DNA of 64,000 bases from an uncultured Caulobacterales bacterium (GCA_903884425.1 CAISEP010000016.1:372001-436000); one strand, 5' to 3'. Shown: positions 8,719-18,365, counted from the stretch's first letter. The notes: generated from the sequence alone by a model not told the origin. Program-made: numbers and translations.

Positions 8719-9360
8719 ATGACCCTGATCCTCCACAGCTACTGGCGCTCCAGCGCCGCCTACCGGGTGCGGATCGCCCTCAACCTCAAGGGGGTGAGCT
8801 ACCAGCAGGTCACCCACGACCTGCGCCAGGGGGCCCAGTCCGCAGCCGATTATCGCGCGGTGAACCCCCAGGGCCTGGTCCCGGCCCTGGAAGCGGACGA
8901 TGTGGTGCTGACCCAGAGCCCGGCCATCCTGGAATGGCTGGAGGAGCGCTATGCCGACCCGCCCCTCCTGCCGCAGCGCCTCGCCGATCGCGCCGTGGTC
9001 CGGGCCATGGGGGCCATCGTCGCCTGCGACATCCATCCGCTGAACAATCTCCGCGTGCTGAAGCAGCTGCGGGATCAGTTCCAGGCGGACGGTGCCGCGG
9101 AAAAGGTCTGGATGACCGGGTGGATCACCTCCGGCTTCGAGGCGCTGGAGGGGATGATCCATCGCTACGGCCGGGGCTTCTCCTTCGGCGACCACCCGAC
9201 CCTTGCCGACTGCTGCCTGCTGCCCCAGGTCTACAACGCGAACCGGTTCGGCATCGACATGGCACCCTACCCGGGCATCCGGGCCGCGGTGGCTGCCCTG
9301 AATTCCCTTCCGGCCGTGGCCGACGCGCATCCGGACAATCAGCCGGACGCCGACAGATAG
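8719..9360 (+). CDS. maiA: Maleylacetoacetate/maleylpyruvate isomerase (zeta-class GST)
   Basis: 213-residue glutathione S-transferase fold enzyme. The N-terminal thioredoxin-like domain carries the zeta-class signature SSAAYRVRIALNLKG, where the serines bind glutathione; the helical C-terminal domain contains CDIHPLNNLRVL and YNANRFGIDM, typical of maleylacetoacetate isomerase. It performs glutathione-dependent cis-trans isomerisation, giving the substrate of the upstream FAH-family hydrolase. It is co-oriented with that gene and with the carbonic anhydrase gene 7 nt downstream. Maleylpyruvate isomerase (nagL) is an equally possible name. Confidence 0.88.
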   Translation: MTLILHSYWRSSAAYRVRIALNLKGVSYQQVTHDLRQGAQSAADYRAVNPQGLVPALEADDVVLTQSPAILEWLEERYADPPLLPQRLADRAVVRAMGAIVACDIHPLNNLRVLKQLRDQFQADGAAEKVWMTGWITSGFEALEGMIHRYGRGFSFGDHPTLADCCLLPQVYNANRFGIDMAPYPGIRAAVAALNSLPAVADAHPDNQPDADR

Positions 9361-9367
9361 GACCCCG

Positions 9368-9997
9368 ATGACCGTGATTCGCGACCTGATCGACAACAAC
9401 CGGGCCTGGGCCCGGGGCAAGACGGAGGTCGATCCGGACTTCTTCGCCCGCCTCGTGCGCCAGCAGAGCCCGGCCTATCTGTGGATCGGCTGTTCCGACA
9501 GCCGGGTGCCTGCCAACGAGATCGTCGGCCTCGATCCCGGCGAGCTGTTCGTGCACCGCAACGTGGCCAACCTCGCCCCGCCCCAGGACGCCAACTACCT
9601 GTCCGTGCTGCAATATGCGGTGGAGATGCTGAAGGTGAGGGACATCCTCGTGGTGGGCCACTATGGCTGCGGCGGGGTGATCGCCGCGACGGAGCACACC
9701 CATCACGGGCTGATCGACCACTGGCTGACCCCCATCCGGCTGCTGGCCACCGAGCATCAGGCGGAGCTGGATGCCCTGCCCGAGGGCAAGGCCCGGCACG
9801 ACCGGCTGTGCGAGCTGAACGTGATCCGCCAGGTCCGCAACGTGGCCATGAACCCGTTCCTGCTGGCCGCCTGGGAAGCCGGGCGGGCACTGACGGTCCA
9901 CGGCTGGTGCTATTCCATCGAGAACGGCCTGGTCAGCGATCTCGGCGTGTCGGTCTCGAGCAAGGCCGAGGCCCGGGACATGTTCGGCGACCGCTAG
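9368..9997 (+). CDS. can: Beta-class carbonic anhydrase
   Basis: 209 residues, close to E. coli Can in length. Interconverts CO2 and bicarbonate in the cytoplasm. Zinc ligands and catalytic dyad are visible: C42-x-D44-x-R46 in IGCSDSRVPAN, then H98 and C101 in VGHYGCGGV. FVHRNVANLA is also conserved. It starts 7 nt after maiA and is probably co-transcribed with it; it converges on the aldo/keto reductase gene. Confidence 0.95.
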   Translation: MTVIRDLIDNNRAWARGKTEVDPDFFARLVRQQSPAYLWIGCSDSRVPANEIVGLDPGELFVHRNVANLAPPQDANYLSVLQYAVEMLKVRDILVVGHYGCGGVIAATEHTHHGLIDHWLTPIRLLATEHQAELDALPEGKARHDRLCELNVIRQVRNVAMNPFLLAAWEAGRALTVHGWCYSIENGLVSDLGVSVSSKAEARDMFGDR

Positions 9998-10021
9998 GGT
10001 CCGCTGCCGGTCAGGGCCGCA

Positions 10022-10900
10022 TCAGGCCGCGGCCCACAGGCCCACATGCTCCGCCTCGTGGGCGTTGAGGCCGAGCGTCGTCCAGTCCAGCTCCGGGGCC
10101 GGAGCCGCGGCGGCGGCCAGGATGGCCCGCAGTTCCGCCTGGGACGCCACCCCGACGATCACGTGGGACGCATCCGCCTGGCCCAGGGCATAGGCGAGGG
10201 CCGCCTGAAGCGGGTCGGCCCCGGCTTCGGCGATGTCCCGGCGGATTCTCGACAGTCGGGGGCCGGCCTCGGCCAGCTCCGGCGGCAGGCCGTCGCTGGG
10301 CAGGAACATCAGCCCCTGCAGGAAGATGGAGCGCAGGTGCACCTCGACGCCCAGTCCGGCCAGGGCCTGCAGTTCGCCGCCGGCCACCAGCCGCTGGTCC
10401 AGCAGGCTCACCGGCAACTGCATGAGGTCCGGCTTGAACCGTCGAGCCAGCGCCACGGGCGCATCCTCGGACCGGGCGCAGACCCCGATCTTCTCGAACA
10501 GGCCCGCCTCCCGCAGGTCCATCAGGGCCCGCCAGAGTTCGTCCCCGTCGGGACCGAGGAGGTCTTCCGCCTGGCTCACCACCAGGGCATGGGCCCGGGG
10601 CGCGCCGAGATTGCGCAGGGACCGGCGGGCGCGGGCCACCACGGCGGCCACGCCGCCCTCGACGGGTGCGGTCTTGGCAATGGTCCGGAAGGGCCGTTCC
10701 CGCGGGGCCAGCCGCCCCACCAGGGCCTCGGCCTCCGGGATGTCGGCGGAGGTGTCGACCGTGGTCATGCCGGCATCTGCGGCCAGGGCAAACGCACCCC
10801 GCAGCTCCGCGTCGAACTGACGGGCCCGGGCGGGGGTCAGCACGCCGGGGTGCCTGAAATGGGCTGTGCTCAGGGCCAGCCGGGCCTCGACCGTCGCCAT
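10022..10900 (-). CDS. Aldo/keto reductase family protein with degenerate catalytic tetrad
   Basis: 292 residues with the aldo/keto reductase fold pattern (GMTTVDTS near residue 49, FRTIAKTAP near 76, C-terminal [20 protein letters not shown]). The Asp (D49) and Lys (K76) of the D-Y-K-H tetrad are present, but the tyrosine expected at about residue 54 is isoleucine and the histidine usually ending the LLH strand is replaced (VVSQ near residue 110). It may bind nicotinamide or a sugar without normal reductase chemistry, or be a divergent subfamily. Start ATG 10900 follows AAGGGTGAG; an upstream in-frame ATG exists at 10984 without homology. Confidence 0.72.
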   Translation of the reverse strand: MATVEARLALSTAHFRHPGVLTPARARQFDAELRGAFALAADAGMTTVDTSADIPEAEALVGRLAPRERPFRTIAKTAPVEGGVAAVVARARRSLRNLGAPRAHALVVSQAEDLLGPDGDELWRALMDLREAGLFEKIGVCARSEDAPVALARRFKPDLMQLPVSLLDQRLVAGGELQALAGLGVEVHLRSIFLQGLMFLPSDGLPPELAEAGPRLSRIRRDIAEAGADPLQAALAYALGQADASHVIVGVASQAELRAILAAAAAPAPELDWTTLGLNAHEAEHVGLWAAA

Positions 10901-11204
10901 GCTCACCCTTCCGCAGACCCGGCACAAGTCCGCGAGCCCTTTGCAGGACAGGGTCTTGGGCGGTTCGAGGAAACGGACATGCACACTCCGCAGGACAGAT
11001 CAATTCGCGGAGATGGAGCACATGCATTGCTTAATGAACCCTTTGGAGCCCGACCAAATATTCCGCGGACGGGACGATCTGCGGCCCCTTCCCTCACGCC
11101 CCCGGACGCGCTATATGACGGGTCACATCGATCGTTGGTCCTGGATGGGGCTTTCGAGCGGCGGCCTCCGGGTCAGCCGCTTTTTTGTTGCTTGGAGACC
11201 CGCC
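10901..11204. other. 304-bp intergenic region upstream of rimP
   Basis: No credible gene is visible. It should contain the promoters of the divergent reductase gene and the rimP-nusA-infB operon. GCTATATG at 11110-11117 resembles the Caulobacter -10 (GCTANAWC), but no good -35 lies at the expected distance. A terminator-like hairpin occupies its right end (separate entry). Confidence 0.4.
11157..11187 (+). terminator. Terminator-like hairpin in the rimP leader
   Basis: AGCGGC (11157-11162) can pair with GCCGCT (11176-11181), and the arm runs into a T stretch (11181-11186). It sits 18 nt before the rimP start codon and after the likely promoter, so it may be an attenuator. The 13-nt loop and short stem make it weak. 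Confidence 0.35.
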
Positions 11205-11780
11205 TTGCGCGGCAAGACGCCGGAAGACCGCCGACTGCTGGAACTGCTGGACCCCGTGGCCGAGTCCGTGGGCTACGAGATCGTGCGCCTGCGCATGATG
11301 GGCGGGGCCGCGCGCCGGACCCTGCAGATCATGGCCGAGCGGCCGGACGGCGAGATGAACGTGGACGACTGCGCGACCCTGTCCCGGGCCATCGGCGACG
11401 TGCTGGATGCGGCGGACGTCATCAACGGCGACTATGTGCTCGAGGTGTCGAGCCCCGGCATCGACCGCCCCCTCACCCGGCTGAAGGATTTCGAGGCCTG
11501 GGAAGGCTATGAGGCGAAGCTGGAACTGGATCGCCTGGCCGACGGCCGCAAGCGTTTCCGCGGCATCCTCGCCGGCATCGAGGAAGATGCCGTCTGCATC
11601 GACCTGGAAGGCGAGGAGGACACCACCGTCATCCCCTTCGACTGGATCACCGAGGCCAAGCTCAGCCTCACCGACGAATTGCTGAAGCGCGGCGCGGAGC
11701 AGCGCGAGCAGCGGCTGGCCCGGGGGGCCGGCGACGAAGACGACGACGAACATCCGAACCACTCAGATGAGGACGCCTGA
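11205..11780 (+). CDS. rimP: Ribosome maturation factor RimP
   Basis: 191 residues; assists 30S subunit maturation. Seen: [34 protein letters not shown] and [12 protein letters not shown], the core RimP signatures, then an acidic C-terminal tail rich in Asp and Glu. The start is taken as TTG 11205 ([17 protein letters not shown]), with GGAG 8 nt upstream, because homologues begin at this point; the reading frame is open much further upstream without homology. It is the first gene of the rimP-nusA-ylxR-infB operon; its stop is 2 nt from the nusA ATG. Confidence 0.92.
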   Translation: MRGKTPEDRRLLELLDPVAESVGYEIVRLRMMGGAARRTLQIMAERPDGEMNVDDCATLSRAIGDVLDAADVINGDYVLEVSSPGIDRPLTRLKDFEAWEGYEAKLELDRLADGRKRFRGILAGIEEDAVCIDLEGEEDTTVIPFDWITEAKLSLTDELLKRGAEQREQRLARGAGDEDDDEHPNHSDEDA

Positions 11781-11782
11781 CC

Positions 11783-13423
11783 ATGGCCCTTACCGGCATC
11801 AGCGCCAACCGGCTGGAACTGCTTCAGATCGCCGATGCGGTCGCCCGCGAGAAGTCGATCGAGAAGGAGGTCGTCATCGAGGCGATCGAGGAGGCGATCA
11901 CCAAGGGGGCCCGCGCCCGCTACGGGGCCGAGCATGACATCCGCGCCCACATCAATCCCAACACCGGCGAGCTGACCCTCACCCGCTACATCACCGTGGT
12001 GGAGGACGAGGCCGACATCGAGGGCCTGCTCGGCATGGTCCGGCTGTCGGAGGCCAAGCGCAAGTATCGCGACGCCGAGGTGGGCAAGACCTACGAGGAG
12101 ATCCTGCCGCCCTTCGAGTTCGGCCGGGTGCAGACCCAGATGGCCCGCCAGGTGGTGACCCACAAGGTCCGGGAAGCCGAACGCGAACGCCAGTTCGAGG
12201 AGTTCAAGGACCGGGTCGGCGAGATCATCAACGGCTCGGTGAAGCGCGTCGAGTACGGCAACGTGATCGTCGACCTGGGCCGCGGCGAAGGCATCATGCG
12301 CCGGGACCAGTCGATCCCCCGGGAGAACTTCAACATCGGCGACCGCATCCGCTGCTACATCTATGACGTGCGGCGCGAGGCCAAGGGCCCGCAGATCATG
12401 CTGTCCCGCGCCCACGGCGGCTTCATGGCCAAGCTGTTCGCCCAGGAAGTGCCGGAAGTGTACGACGGCGTCATCGAGATCCGCGCCGTGGCCCGCGACC
12501 CGGGCAGCCGCGCGAAGATGGCGGTCATTTCCAACGACGGCTCCATCGATCCCGTCGGTGCCTGCGTCGGCATGCGCGGCAGCCGCGTCCAGGCGGTGGT
12601 GGCCGAACTGCAGGGCGAGAAGATCGACATCATCCAGTGGAGCCCGGACGAGGCGACCTTCATCGTCAACGCCCTGGCCCCCGCCGAAGTGACCAAGGTG
12701 GTCATGGACGAGGATGACGGCCGGGTGGAAGTGGTGGTGCCCGACGAGCAGCTGTCGCTGGCCATCGGCCGCCGCGGCCAGAACGTGCGCCTGGCCTCGC
12801 AGCTGTCCGGCTGGCAGATCGACATCACCACCGAGAGCCAGGAGAGCGAGCGCCGCCAGCGCGAGTTCGCCGAGCGCACCCAGCTGTTCCAGGAAGCCCT
12901 GGACGTGGACGAGATGGTCGCCCAGCTGCTGGTCACCGAGGGCTTCGCCGCCATCGAGGACATCGCCTATGTGGACGAGAACGAACTGGCCTCCATCGAG
13001 GGCTTCGACGAGGACACGGCGGTGGAACTGCAGACCCGGGCCCGCGAGGCCCTGGAGCGGGAAGCCGCCGAGCTGGACGCCCGCCGTCGGGAGCTGGGGG
13101 TCGAAGATGCCGTGCTGGACGTGGAGGGGGTGACCCTGCAGATGGCGGTGGCGCTGGGCGAGGCCGGGGTGAAGACCCTGGAGGATCTCGCCGATCTCGC
13201 CACGGACGAACTGCGCGGCGCCTTCGAGAGCAAGGGCGGCGAACGGGTCCGCAATCCGGGCGCGCTGGAGAACTTCAACCTCGCCGTCGAGGATGCCGAG
13301 GCCATCATCCTGCGGGCCCGGGTCGCGGCCGGCTGGATCGACGCCGCCGACATCGCGCCGCCGGAGTCCGAGGAAGAGCTGGTCGAGGCGGATGCCGAGG
13401 ACTTCGGAGATGAAGCGCACTGA
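11783..13423 (+). CDS. nusA: Transcription termination/antitermination factor NusA
   Basis: 546-residue RNA polymerase-binding elongation factor. N-terminal RNAP-binding domain about 1-125; S1 domain ([16 protein letters not shown]) about 135-200; KH domains with [15 protein letters not shown] and [14 protein letters not shown]; then two C-terminal helix-hairpin-helix repeats ([18 protein letters not shown] and a more divergent one) and an acidic tail. Length and order match alphaproteobacterial NusA. It affects pausing and Rho-dependent termination. Starts 2 nt after rimP. Confidence 0.96.
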   Translation: MALTGISANRLELLQIADAVAREKSIEKEVVIEAIEEAITKGARARYGAEHDIRAHINPNTGELTLTRYITVVEDEADIEGLLGMVRLSEAKRKYRDAEVGKTYEEILPPFEFGRVQTQMARQVVTHKVREAERERQFEEFKDRVGEIINGSVKRVEYGNVIVDLGRGEGIMRRDQSIPRENFNIGDRIRCYIYDVRREAKGPQIMLSRAHGGFMAKLFAQEVPEVYDGVIEIRAVARDPGSRAKMAVISNDGSIDPVGACVGMRGSRVQAVVAELQGEKIDIIQWSPDEATFIVNALAPAEVTKVVMDEDDGRVEVVVPDEQLSLAIGRRGQNVRLASQLSGWQIDITTESQESERRQREFAERTQLFQEALDVDEMVAQLLVTEGFAAIEDIAYVDENELASIEGFDEDTAVELQTRAREALEREAAELDARRRELGVEDAVLDVEGVTLQMAVALGEAGVKTLEDLADLATDELRGAFESKGGERVRNPGALENFNLAVEDAEAIILRARVAAGWIDAADIAPPESEEELVEADAEDFGDEAH

Positions 13424-14154
13424 CCACGTCCCCGCCTGACAGCCCGCCGGACGATACGGCCCCGCCGACCCCCGAGGCCGGCGGACCACGCACCCACCGG
13501 GAAGCGTCGCGGGAGCGGCGTGACCTGGTATCCGGTGCCGTCATGCCGGAAGCCCGGCTGATCCGCTTCGTCGTCGGGCCGGATGGCTGCGTCACGCCGG
13601 ACGTGGGCCGCAGGCTGCCGGGGCGCGGCATGTGGGTCGCCGCCCACCGCGCCGCCGTGGACGAGGCCGTGCGCCGGGGCGGCTTTTCCCGCTCCGCCAA
13701 GGCCCGGATCACCGCACCGGCGGACCTGTCGGACCAGGTGGAGCGGTTGCTGCACCGGCGTCTTCTGGACCATCTCGGCCTTGCACGGCGCGCCGGGTCG
13801 CTTACCTACGGTTTCGACAAGGTCGAGGCGGCCATCGACGGCGGCCGGGTCGCCTGGCTGATCGAGGCCAGCGACGGGGCGCCCGACGGACGGCGAAAGC
13901 TGGGACAGGCGGTCCGGCGGCGCATCGCCAGCGGCAAGCGGCCGCCGCGGACGATCGGCGTGTTCAGCGGCGATGATTTGAGTTTGGCCTTGGGCCTTGG
14001 AAATGTGATACACCTCGCCTTTCTCGTGGGGAGAGGGGCCGAAAGCTGGACGGAAGACGTCGAGCGATTGGCCGGTTTCCGCCCGCTGGTGCCCGAGAGC
14101 TGGACCGAAGGTCGGCCAGAGGGCCTGCCGGAGGATGGGCACGAGGAACCCTGA
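13420..14154 (+). CDS. YlxR (DUF448)/L7Ae-type RNA-binding protein
   Basis: Fusion of an N-terminal YlxR (DUF448) domain (ARLIRFVVGPDG, LPGRGMWVAAHRAAVDEAV) and a C-terminal L7Ae/L30e-like RNA-binding domain (LDHLGLARRAGSLTYGFDKVEAAI). Found between nusA and infB in alphaproteobacteria. The first ATG is 13543, but YlxR-like sequence (RTHREASRERRDLVSG) continues upstream of it with no ATG, GTG or TTG. A CTG at 13420 overlaps the nusA stop as CTGA and has GGAG 10 nt before it, so I propose a CTG start giving 244 residues; with ATG 13543 it is 203 residues. Role probably in RNA binding; no more can be read. Confidence 0.8.
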   Translation: MTTSPPDSPPDDTAPPTPEAGGPRTHREASRERRDLVSGAVMPEARLIRFVVGPDGCVTPDVGRRLPGRGMWVAAHRAAVDEAVRRGGFSRSAKARITAPADLSDQVERLLHRRLLDHLGLARRAGSLTYGFDKVEAAIDGGRVAWLIEASDGAPDGRRKLGQAVRRRIASGKRPPRTIGVFSGDDLSLALGLGNVIHLAFLVGRGAESWTEDVERLAGFRPLVPESWTEGRPEGLPEDGHEEP

Positions 14155-14327
14155 GGCTGTCCTCGTGCGGCGGCTCACATGGCTGAGCCCCGGCGCAGGC
14201 GGACAGGGTAATATCTTTACGGCCCTCCGTCATGGTTCGGATGGACAGGGCGGTAGGCCTATTGGTGATTTCGGGCGGACTTCCTGCGGGAAGCGCGTCC
14301 GCGATCTTTTGATGTCTTGGCGACTGA

Positions 14328-14343
14328 CGCCCGATTTCGGGCG
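14328..14343 (+). promoter_or_regulatory. Perfect hairpin in the infB leader
   Basis: CGCCCG-ATTT-CGGGCG forms a perfect 6-bp GC stem with a 4-nt loop, ending 24 nt before the infB start. A related string GATTTCGGGCGG occurs at 14269-14280. It could hinder or shape translation initiation, but no ribosome-site pairing is evident. Confidence 0.3.
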
Positions 14344-14367
14344 CACGACGATGAGTAAAGCGAGCGG

Positions 14368-17300
14368 ATGAGCGACGCGAACGACAATGATGGCGGCCAG
14401 GGCGGCCCGGGTGCTGGAACTCCTGGCGGGACGTCGCCTGGCGGGCGTGCGCCCCTGACCCTCAAGCCGAGGGCTCCGGGCGTCAATACAGGCGTGGTCC
14501 GGCAGAGCTTCAGCCATGGCCGCTCCAAGACCGTCGTGGTCGAGACCAAGCGCCGCCGCGAGGGTGAACGCCCCGTCGTCGAAGCCCGTCGACCCGCCGC
14601 ACCGGTGGTGGCACCGCCCCGTGCGGAGGCCCCGCCTCCGCCGCGCCCCGCCGCACCTGCGGCCCCGGCCTCGGGATCGACCCTCAACCTGTCCCAGAGC
14701 GAACTGGCCGCGCGCCAGCGGGCCCTGGACGCCGCCCGCATCGCCGCCGAGCGCCAGCGGGCCGAGGCCGCCACGCGGGAAGCCGCCGCCCGGGCCCAGG
14801 CCGCGGCTGCCGCCGCTGCAACCCGGGAAGCTGCGCCGCAGACCTCCGAAGCCCCCTCTCCCGCGCCCGTGGCCCCTTCGGCACCGGCCGCCGCCGCCCC
14901 GCCGGTCGCTGCCGAACCGGTGAGCCGCCCGGCCGCGACGGCGACCCCGGAGGCCCCTGCGACTGTCAGCCGTCCGGTCCTGTCCCAGGCCCCCCGGCGC
15001 GACGATCCTCCCGCTGCCCCGCGCCCGGTTCGCCAGGACCCGCGCAATGACGGCCGCACGCCGGAAGGCCGCGTCTATGAAGCGCCGCGCCGGGAAGGCT
15101 CCTCCTATCCGGACCGGACGGCCCGTCCGGCGGGCCAGGACCGGCCCATGCCCGATCGTGGCATGGCGGACCGCGGGCCCCGCCCCGCCGGCCAGGGCTA
15201 TGGTGACCGCGGGCCCCGCCCGACGGGTGACCGCGGCCCGCGCCCGGCCGGCCAGGGCTATGCCGGGGATCGCCCCCGTCCCGCCCCCGGCGAGACCGTA
15301 CGTTACTCGGCGCTGGCCCCCCGCCCCGCGGGACCCCGCACCGGAGGCCCGCCCCTGCGCGGCGGTGCCGCCGCCCCGTCGGCCCCGGAGATCACCAAGA
15401 CCGCCCGGACCGCTCCGCCCCGCGCCAATGATCGTCGCCCCGCCCCCGTGGTGGATGACGAGGAGGGCGCGCGCCGCCGCGGCGGCCCCGGCGGGCCGAA
15501 GAAGGCCGAGCCCACCAAGGCCGTCTCCCGCGTCAAGGGCGAGCCCAAGCGCCGTGAAGGCCGTCTGACCATCCAGGTCGCCGCCGGCGAAGAGGGCGGC
15601 GACGACCGCATGCGCTCCCTCGCCTCGGTCCGCCGCGCCCGGGAACGGGAACGGGAAAAGCGCGCCCGGGGCCTCGGTGGCCTCGACGCGCCGAAGGTGG
15701 TCCGCGACGTGGTCATCCCCGACGCCATCACCGTGCAGGACCTTGCCCAGCGGATGGCCGTGCGGGCCGTGGACATCATCAAGTACATGATGCGCCAGGG
15801 GGCCATGCTGACCATCAATGACGTGCTGGACGCCGACACGGCGGAGCTGATCGCCACGGAATTCGGCCATGCCGTCACCCGCGTGTCGGAAAGCGACGTG
15901 GAAACCGGGTTCATCTCGGAGGACGACCGGGTCGAGGACACCCTGTCCCGGCCGCCGGTGGTGGCCGTCATGGGTCACGTGGACCACGGCAAGACCTCGC
16001 TGCTGGACGCCCTGCGCTCCGCCGGCGTGGCCGCCAGCGAGCACGGGGGCATCACCCAGCACATCGGGGCCTATCAGGTCACGCTGGAGTCCGGCGACAA
16101 GGTCACCTTCCTCGACACGCCCGGTCACGCTGCCTTCTCCGCCATGCGGGCCCGCGGGGCCAATGTGACGGACATCGTGGTTCTGGTGGTCGCCGCCGAT
16201 GACGGGGTCATGCCCCAGACCATCGAGGCGATCCATCACGCCAAGGCCGCCGGGGCCCCGATCATCGTGGCCATCAACAAGATCGACAAGCCAGACGCCG
16301 ACCCCACGCGGGTCATCAACGAGCTGCTCAGCCACGAGATCGTGGTCGAGGCGCTGGGCGGTGATACCCAGGTGGTGGAGGTGTCCGCCCTGAAGAAGAC
16401 CGGTCTCGACACCCTGCTGGAGTCGATCCTGATCCAGGCCGAGGTCATGGACCTGCGGGCCAATCCGGACCGCTCCGCCGAGGGCGTGGTGATCGAGTCC
16501 AAGCTCGACAAGGGTCGCGGCCCGGTGGCCACGGTGCTGGTCAAGCGCGGCACCCTGAAGCGCGGCGACATCGTCGTGGCCGGTGCGGCCTGGGGCCGTG
16601 TGCGGGCCCTGATCAACGAACGCAACGAGCAGATCCCCTCGGCCGAACCGTCGACCCCGGCGGAGATTCTCGGCCTCGACCAGACCCCTGATCCCGGCGA
16701 GACCTTCGCCGTGGTGGAGAACGAGGCCCGCGCCCGGGAGCTGACCGAGTATCGCGAGCGGGTGAAGCGCGACAAGGCCGTCTCGCCGATCACGGCGGGC
16801 TCGAGCCTCGCCGACATGATGGCCAAGCTCCAGACCAAGAAGGTCTCGGAACTGCCGATGATCATCAAGGCGGACGTGCAGGGCTCGGCGGAAGCCATCA
16901 TGGGGGCCCTGGACAAGCTGGGCACCGACGAGGTCCGCGCCCGGATCATCCACTCCGCCGCCGGTGCCATCACCGAAAGCGACGTGCTGCTGGCCAAGGG
17001 GGCCAACTGCTCCATCCTCGGCTTCAACGTCCGGGCCTCGCGCCAGGCGCGGGACCTGGCGGAGCGGGAAGGCGTCGAGATCCGCTACTATGCGATCATC
17101 TACGACCTGATCGACGACATCAAAGGCGTCATGTCGGGCATGCTGGCCCCGATCCAGCGGGAAACCTTCCTGGGCAATGCGGATGTGCTGCAGACCTTCG
17201 ACATCTCGAAGGTCGGTCGCATCGCCGGGTGCAAGGTCTCCGAGGGCGTGGTCCGCAAGGGGGCCAAGGTCCGGATCATCCGCGACAATGTGGTGATCCA

Positions 17301-17460
17301 GGAGATGGGCACCCTGCAGACCCTGAAGCGCTTCAAGGACGAGGTGAACGAGGTCCAGGTCGGCCAGGAATGCGGCATGGCCTTCCAGAACTTCCAGGAC
17401 CTGAAGGCCGGCGACCAGATCGAATGCTTCACCGTGGAGACCATCCAGCGCACCCTCTAG
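14368..17460 (+). CDS. infB: Translation initiation factor IF-2
   Basis: 1030-residue GTPase that brings initiator tRNA to the 30S subunit. A long disordered N-terminus (about 1-440) rich in Ala, Pro, Arg and Gly includes Ala-Arg coiled-coil-like segments and DRGPRP repeats; IF2_N motif ([22 protein letters not shown]) near residue 455; G domain from about 535 with [14 protein letters not shown] and NKIDKP; domains II-IV follow, ending in the C-terminal fMet-tRNA-binding domain. ATG 14368 is the start (MSDANDND). Last gene of the operon; a strong terminator follows. Confidence 0.96.
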   Translation: MSDANDNDGGQGGPGAGTPGGTSPGGRAPLTLKPRAPGVNTGVVRQSFSHGRSKTVVVETKRRREGERPVVEARRPAAPVVAPPRAEAPPPPRPAAPAAPASGSTLNLSQSELAARQRALDAARIAAERQRAEAATREAAARAQAAAAAAATREAAPQTSEAPSPAPVAPSAPAAAAPPVAAEPVSRPAATATPEAPATVSRPVLSQAPRRDDPPAAPRPVRQDPRNDGRTPEGRVYEAPRREGSSYPDRTARPAGQDRPMPDRGMADRGPRPAGQGYGDRGPRPTGDRGPRPAGQGYAGDRPRPAPGETVRYSALAPRPAGPRTGGPPLRGGAAAPSAPEITKTARTAPPRANDRRPAPVVDDEEGARRRGGPGGPKKAEPTKAVSRVKGEPKRREGRLTIQVAAGEEGGDDRMRSLASVRRAREREREKRARGLGGLDAPKVVRDVVIPDAITVQDLAQRMAVRAVDIIKYMMRQGAMLTINDVLDADTAELIATEFGHAVTRVSESDVETGFISEDDRVEDTLSRPPVVAVMGHVDHGKTSLLDALRSAGVAASEHGGITQHIGAYQVTLESGDKVTFLDTPGHAAFSAMRARGANVTDIVVLVVAADDGVMPQTIEAIHHAKAAGAPIIVAINKIDKPDADPTRVINELLSHEIVVEALGGDTQVVEVSALKKTGLDTLLESILIQAEVMDLRANPDRSAEGVVIESKLDKGRGPVATVLVKRGTLKRGDIVVAGAAWGRVRALINERNEQIPSAEPSTPAEILGLDQTPDPGETFAVVENEARARELTEYRERVKRDKAVSPITAGSSLADMMAKLQTKKVSELPMIIKADVQGSAEAIMGALDKLGTDEVRARIIHSAAGAITESDVLLAKGANCSILGFNVRASRQARDLAEREGVEIRYYAIIYDLIDDIKGVMSGMLAPIQRETFLGNADVLQTFDISKVGRIAGCKVSEGVVRKGAKVRIIRDNVVIQEMGTLQTLKRFKDEVNEVQVGQECGMAFQNFQDLKAGDQIECFTVETIQRTL
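15168..15263 (+). repeat. In-frame DRGPRP(A/T)GQGY repeats within infB
   Basis: Three imperfect copies of a GC-rich unit encode [20 protein letters not shown] and [13 protein letters not shown] in the disordered N-terminal region of IF-2. The DNA copies share long identical stretches, indicating recent tandem expansion. Confidence 0.6.
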
Positions 17461-17499
17461 GGCGCGCCGGTCACCCGGTTCCACCGGTCAGACATGACA

Positions 17500-17537
17500 A
17501 GGGCCCGGTCGCATCACGCGGCCGGGCCCTGTTCATT
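17500..17537 (+). terminator. Rho-independent terminator after infB
   Basis: AGGGCCCGG (17500-17508) pairs perfectly with CCGGGCCCT (17522-17530), followed by GTTCATTT. It lies 40 nt after the infB stop and ends the rimP-infB operon. Confidence 0.75.
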
Positions 17538-17554
17538 TGCGCGATCGTCGGTGC

Positions 17555-17827
17555 TCAGTGGACCGACACGGGGGCCAGGTCATAAGCCAATGCCGCGGCA
17601 TAGGCCTGCTCGCGGTCGGAGACGATGGCCAGGCGGGTGCCGTCGGCCCGGTGCACCACATAGACCATCTGGCTGGGCACCAGTTCCGCGGCCGCCACGG
17701 CCTCCGGATGATCGGCCAGGGCATCGGCGGCGGTCATGCCGCGGACATAGACCAGGTGGGGGGCACCGAGGGCCGCGAAGGCCTCGTTGCTGAGCGGGAA
17801 TTCGGAACGGATTTCGGGCGTCGTCAT
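17555..17827 (-). CDS. DUF1150 family protein
   Basis: 90 residues (MTTPEIRSEFPLSNEAFAAL..., with YVRGMTAADAL and VYVVHRADGTRLAIV). Matches the small DUF1150 family that commonly follows small heat-shock protein genes in alphaproteobacteria. Function unknown. Start ATG 17827 has a GGAGG site; it is 37 nt downstream of hsp20 and likely co-transcribed and heat-inducible. Confidence 0.8.
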   Translation of the reverse strand: MTTPEIRSEFPLSNEAFAALGAPHLVYVRGMTAADALADHPEAVAAAELVPSQMVYVVHRADGTRLAIVSDREQAYAAALAYDLAPVSVH

Positions 17828-17864
17828 GACCACCTCCTTCGAAAAAACGGGATAATTCGAGCCT

Positions 17865-18287
17865 TCAGCCGGCGCTGCGGATGGCGATCCGGCGCACATT
17901 CCGCTCGGGCTCCAGGCGCACCACGTCGATGTGCAGCAGGCCGTGCTCCAGGGCCGCCCCCTCCACCTCCATGCCGTCTGCGAGCACGAAGCTGCGCATG
18001 AAGCCGCGGGCGGCAATGCCCCGGTGCAGATAGGCCGCATCGCCGCGACCATCCCCGTCCCGCTTGCCGGACACCACCAGCTGGTTGTCCTCCACGGTGA
18101 CGCTGAGCTGGTCCGGTGAGAAGCCGGCCACGGCCAGGGTGATGCAGAACCGGGACTCCGCCGTCTGCTCGACATTGTAGGGGGGATAGCTGTCCGCCGC
18201 CGCCTTGGCCGCCCGCTCGATCAGGGCGCGGGTGTGCTCGAACCCGAGCAGGAAGGGGCTGTCGAACAGGATCGTTCGCGTCGTCAT
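17865..18287 (-). CDS. Hsp20/alpha-crystallin family small heat-shock protein
   Basis: 140 residues. Holdase chaperone that binds unfolding proteins. Seen: N-terminal FDSPFLLGFEHTRALIERA typical of IbpA-type proteins, PPYNVEQTAESRFCITLAVAGFSPDQLSV, the strand VVSGKRDGDG and HRGIAARGFMRSFVLADGMEV, then GLLHIDVVRLEPE, the crystallin core. The ATG at 18287 has AAGGA 9 nt upstream, buried in a predicted hairpin (ROSE-like element). Cotranscribed with the DUF1150 gene. A sigma-32-like promoter lies about 80-110 nt upstream. Confidence 0.92.
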   Translation of the reverse strand: MTTRTILFDSPFLLGFEHTRALIERAAKAAADSYPPYNVEQTAESRFCITLAVAGFSPDQLSVTVEDNQLVVSGKRDGDGRGDAAYLHRGIAARGFMRSFVLADGMEVEGAALEHGLLHIDVVRLEPERNVRRIAIRSAG

Positions 18288-18360
18288 GGTCTCAAGTCCT
18301 TGCATCAAGCGACTTTGGCAACGGCCCGCCACCCTTTGGTGCGGCATGGGGGACCGTCTG
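18288..18360 (-). ncRNA. ROSE-like RNA thermometer in the hsp20 5' UTR
   Basis: On the minus strand AAGTC-G-CTTG-ATG-CAAG-GACTT (18315 to 18294) folds into a 9-bp hairpin with a bulged G. The 3' arm contains the Shine-Dalgarno AAGGA (18301-18297) and the 5' arm contains TCGCT, matching the conserved U(U/C)GCU of ROSE elements. A second hairpin (CCGCACC-AAAG-GGTGGCGG) precedes it. Position before a small heat-shock gene in an alphaproteobacterium fits the ROSE family, in which heat melting exposes the ribosome site. Confidence 0.7.
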
Positions 18361-18365
18361 CACGG

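Noticed and set aside
15970-15990. CACGTG core inside infB (GGGTCACGTGGACC).
   Set aside because: Flanking bases do not match parS (GTTTCACGTGAAAC); the sequence encodes the GHVDHGKT motif.
14230-17484. Minus-strand open frame of over 1000 codons opposite infB.
   Set aside because: It lies fully within infB on the other strand and shows no domain signature.
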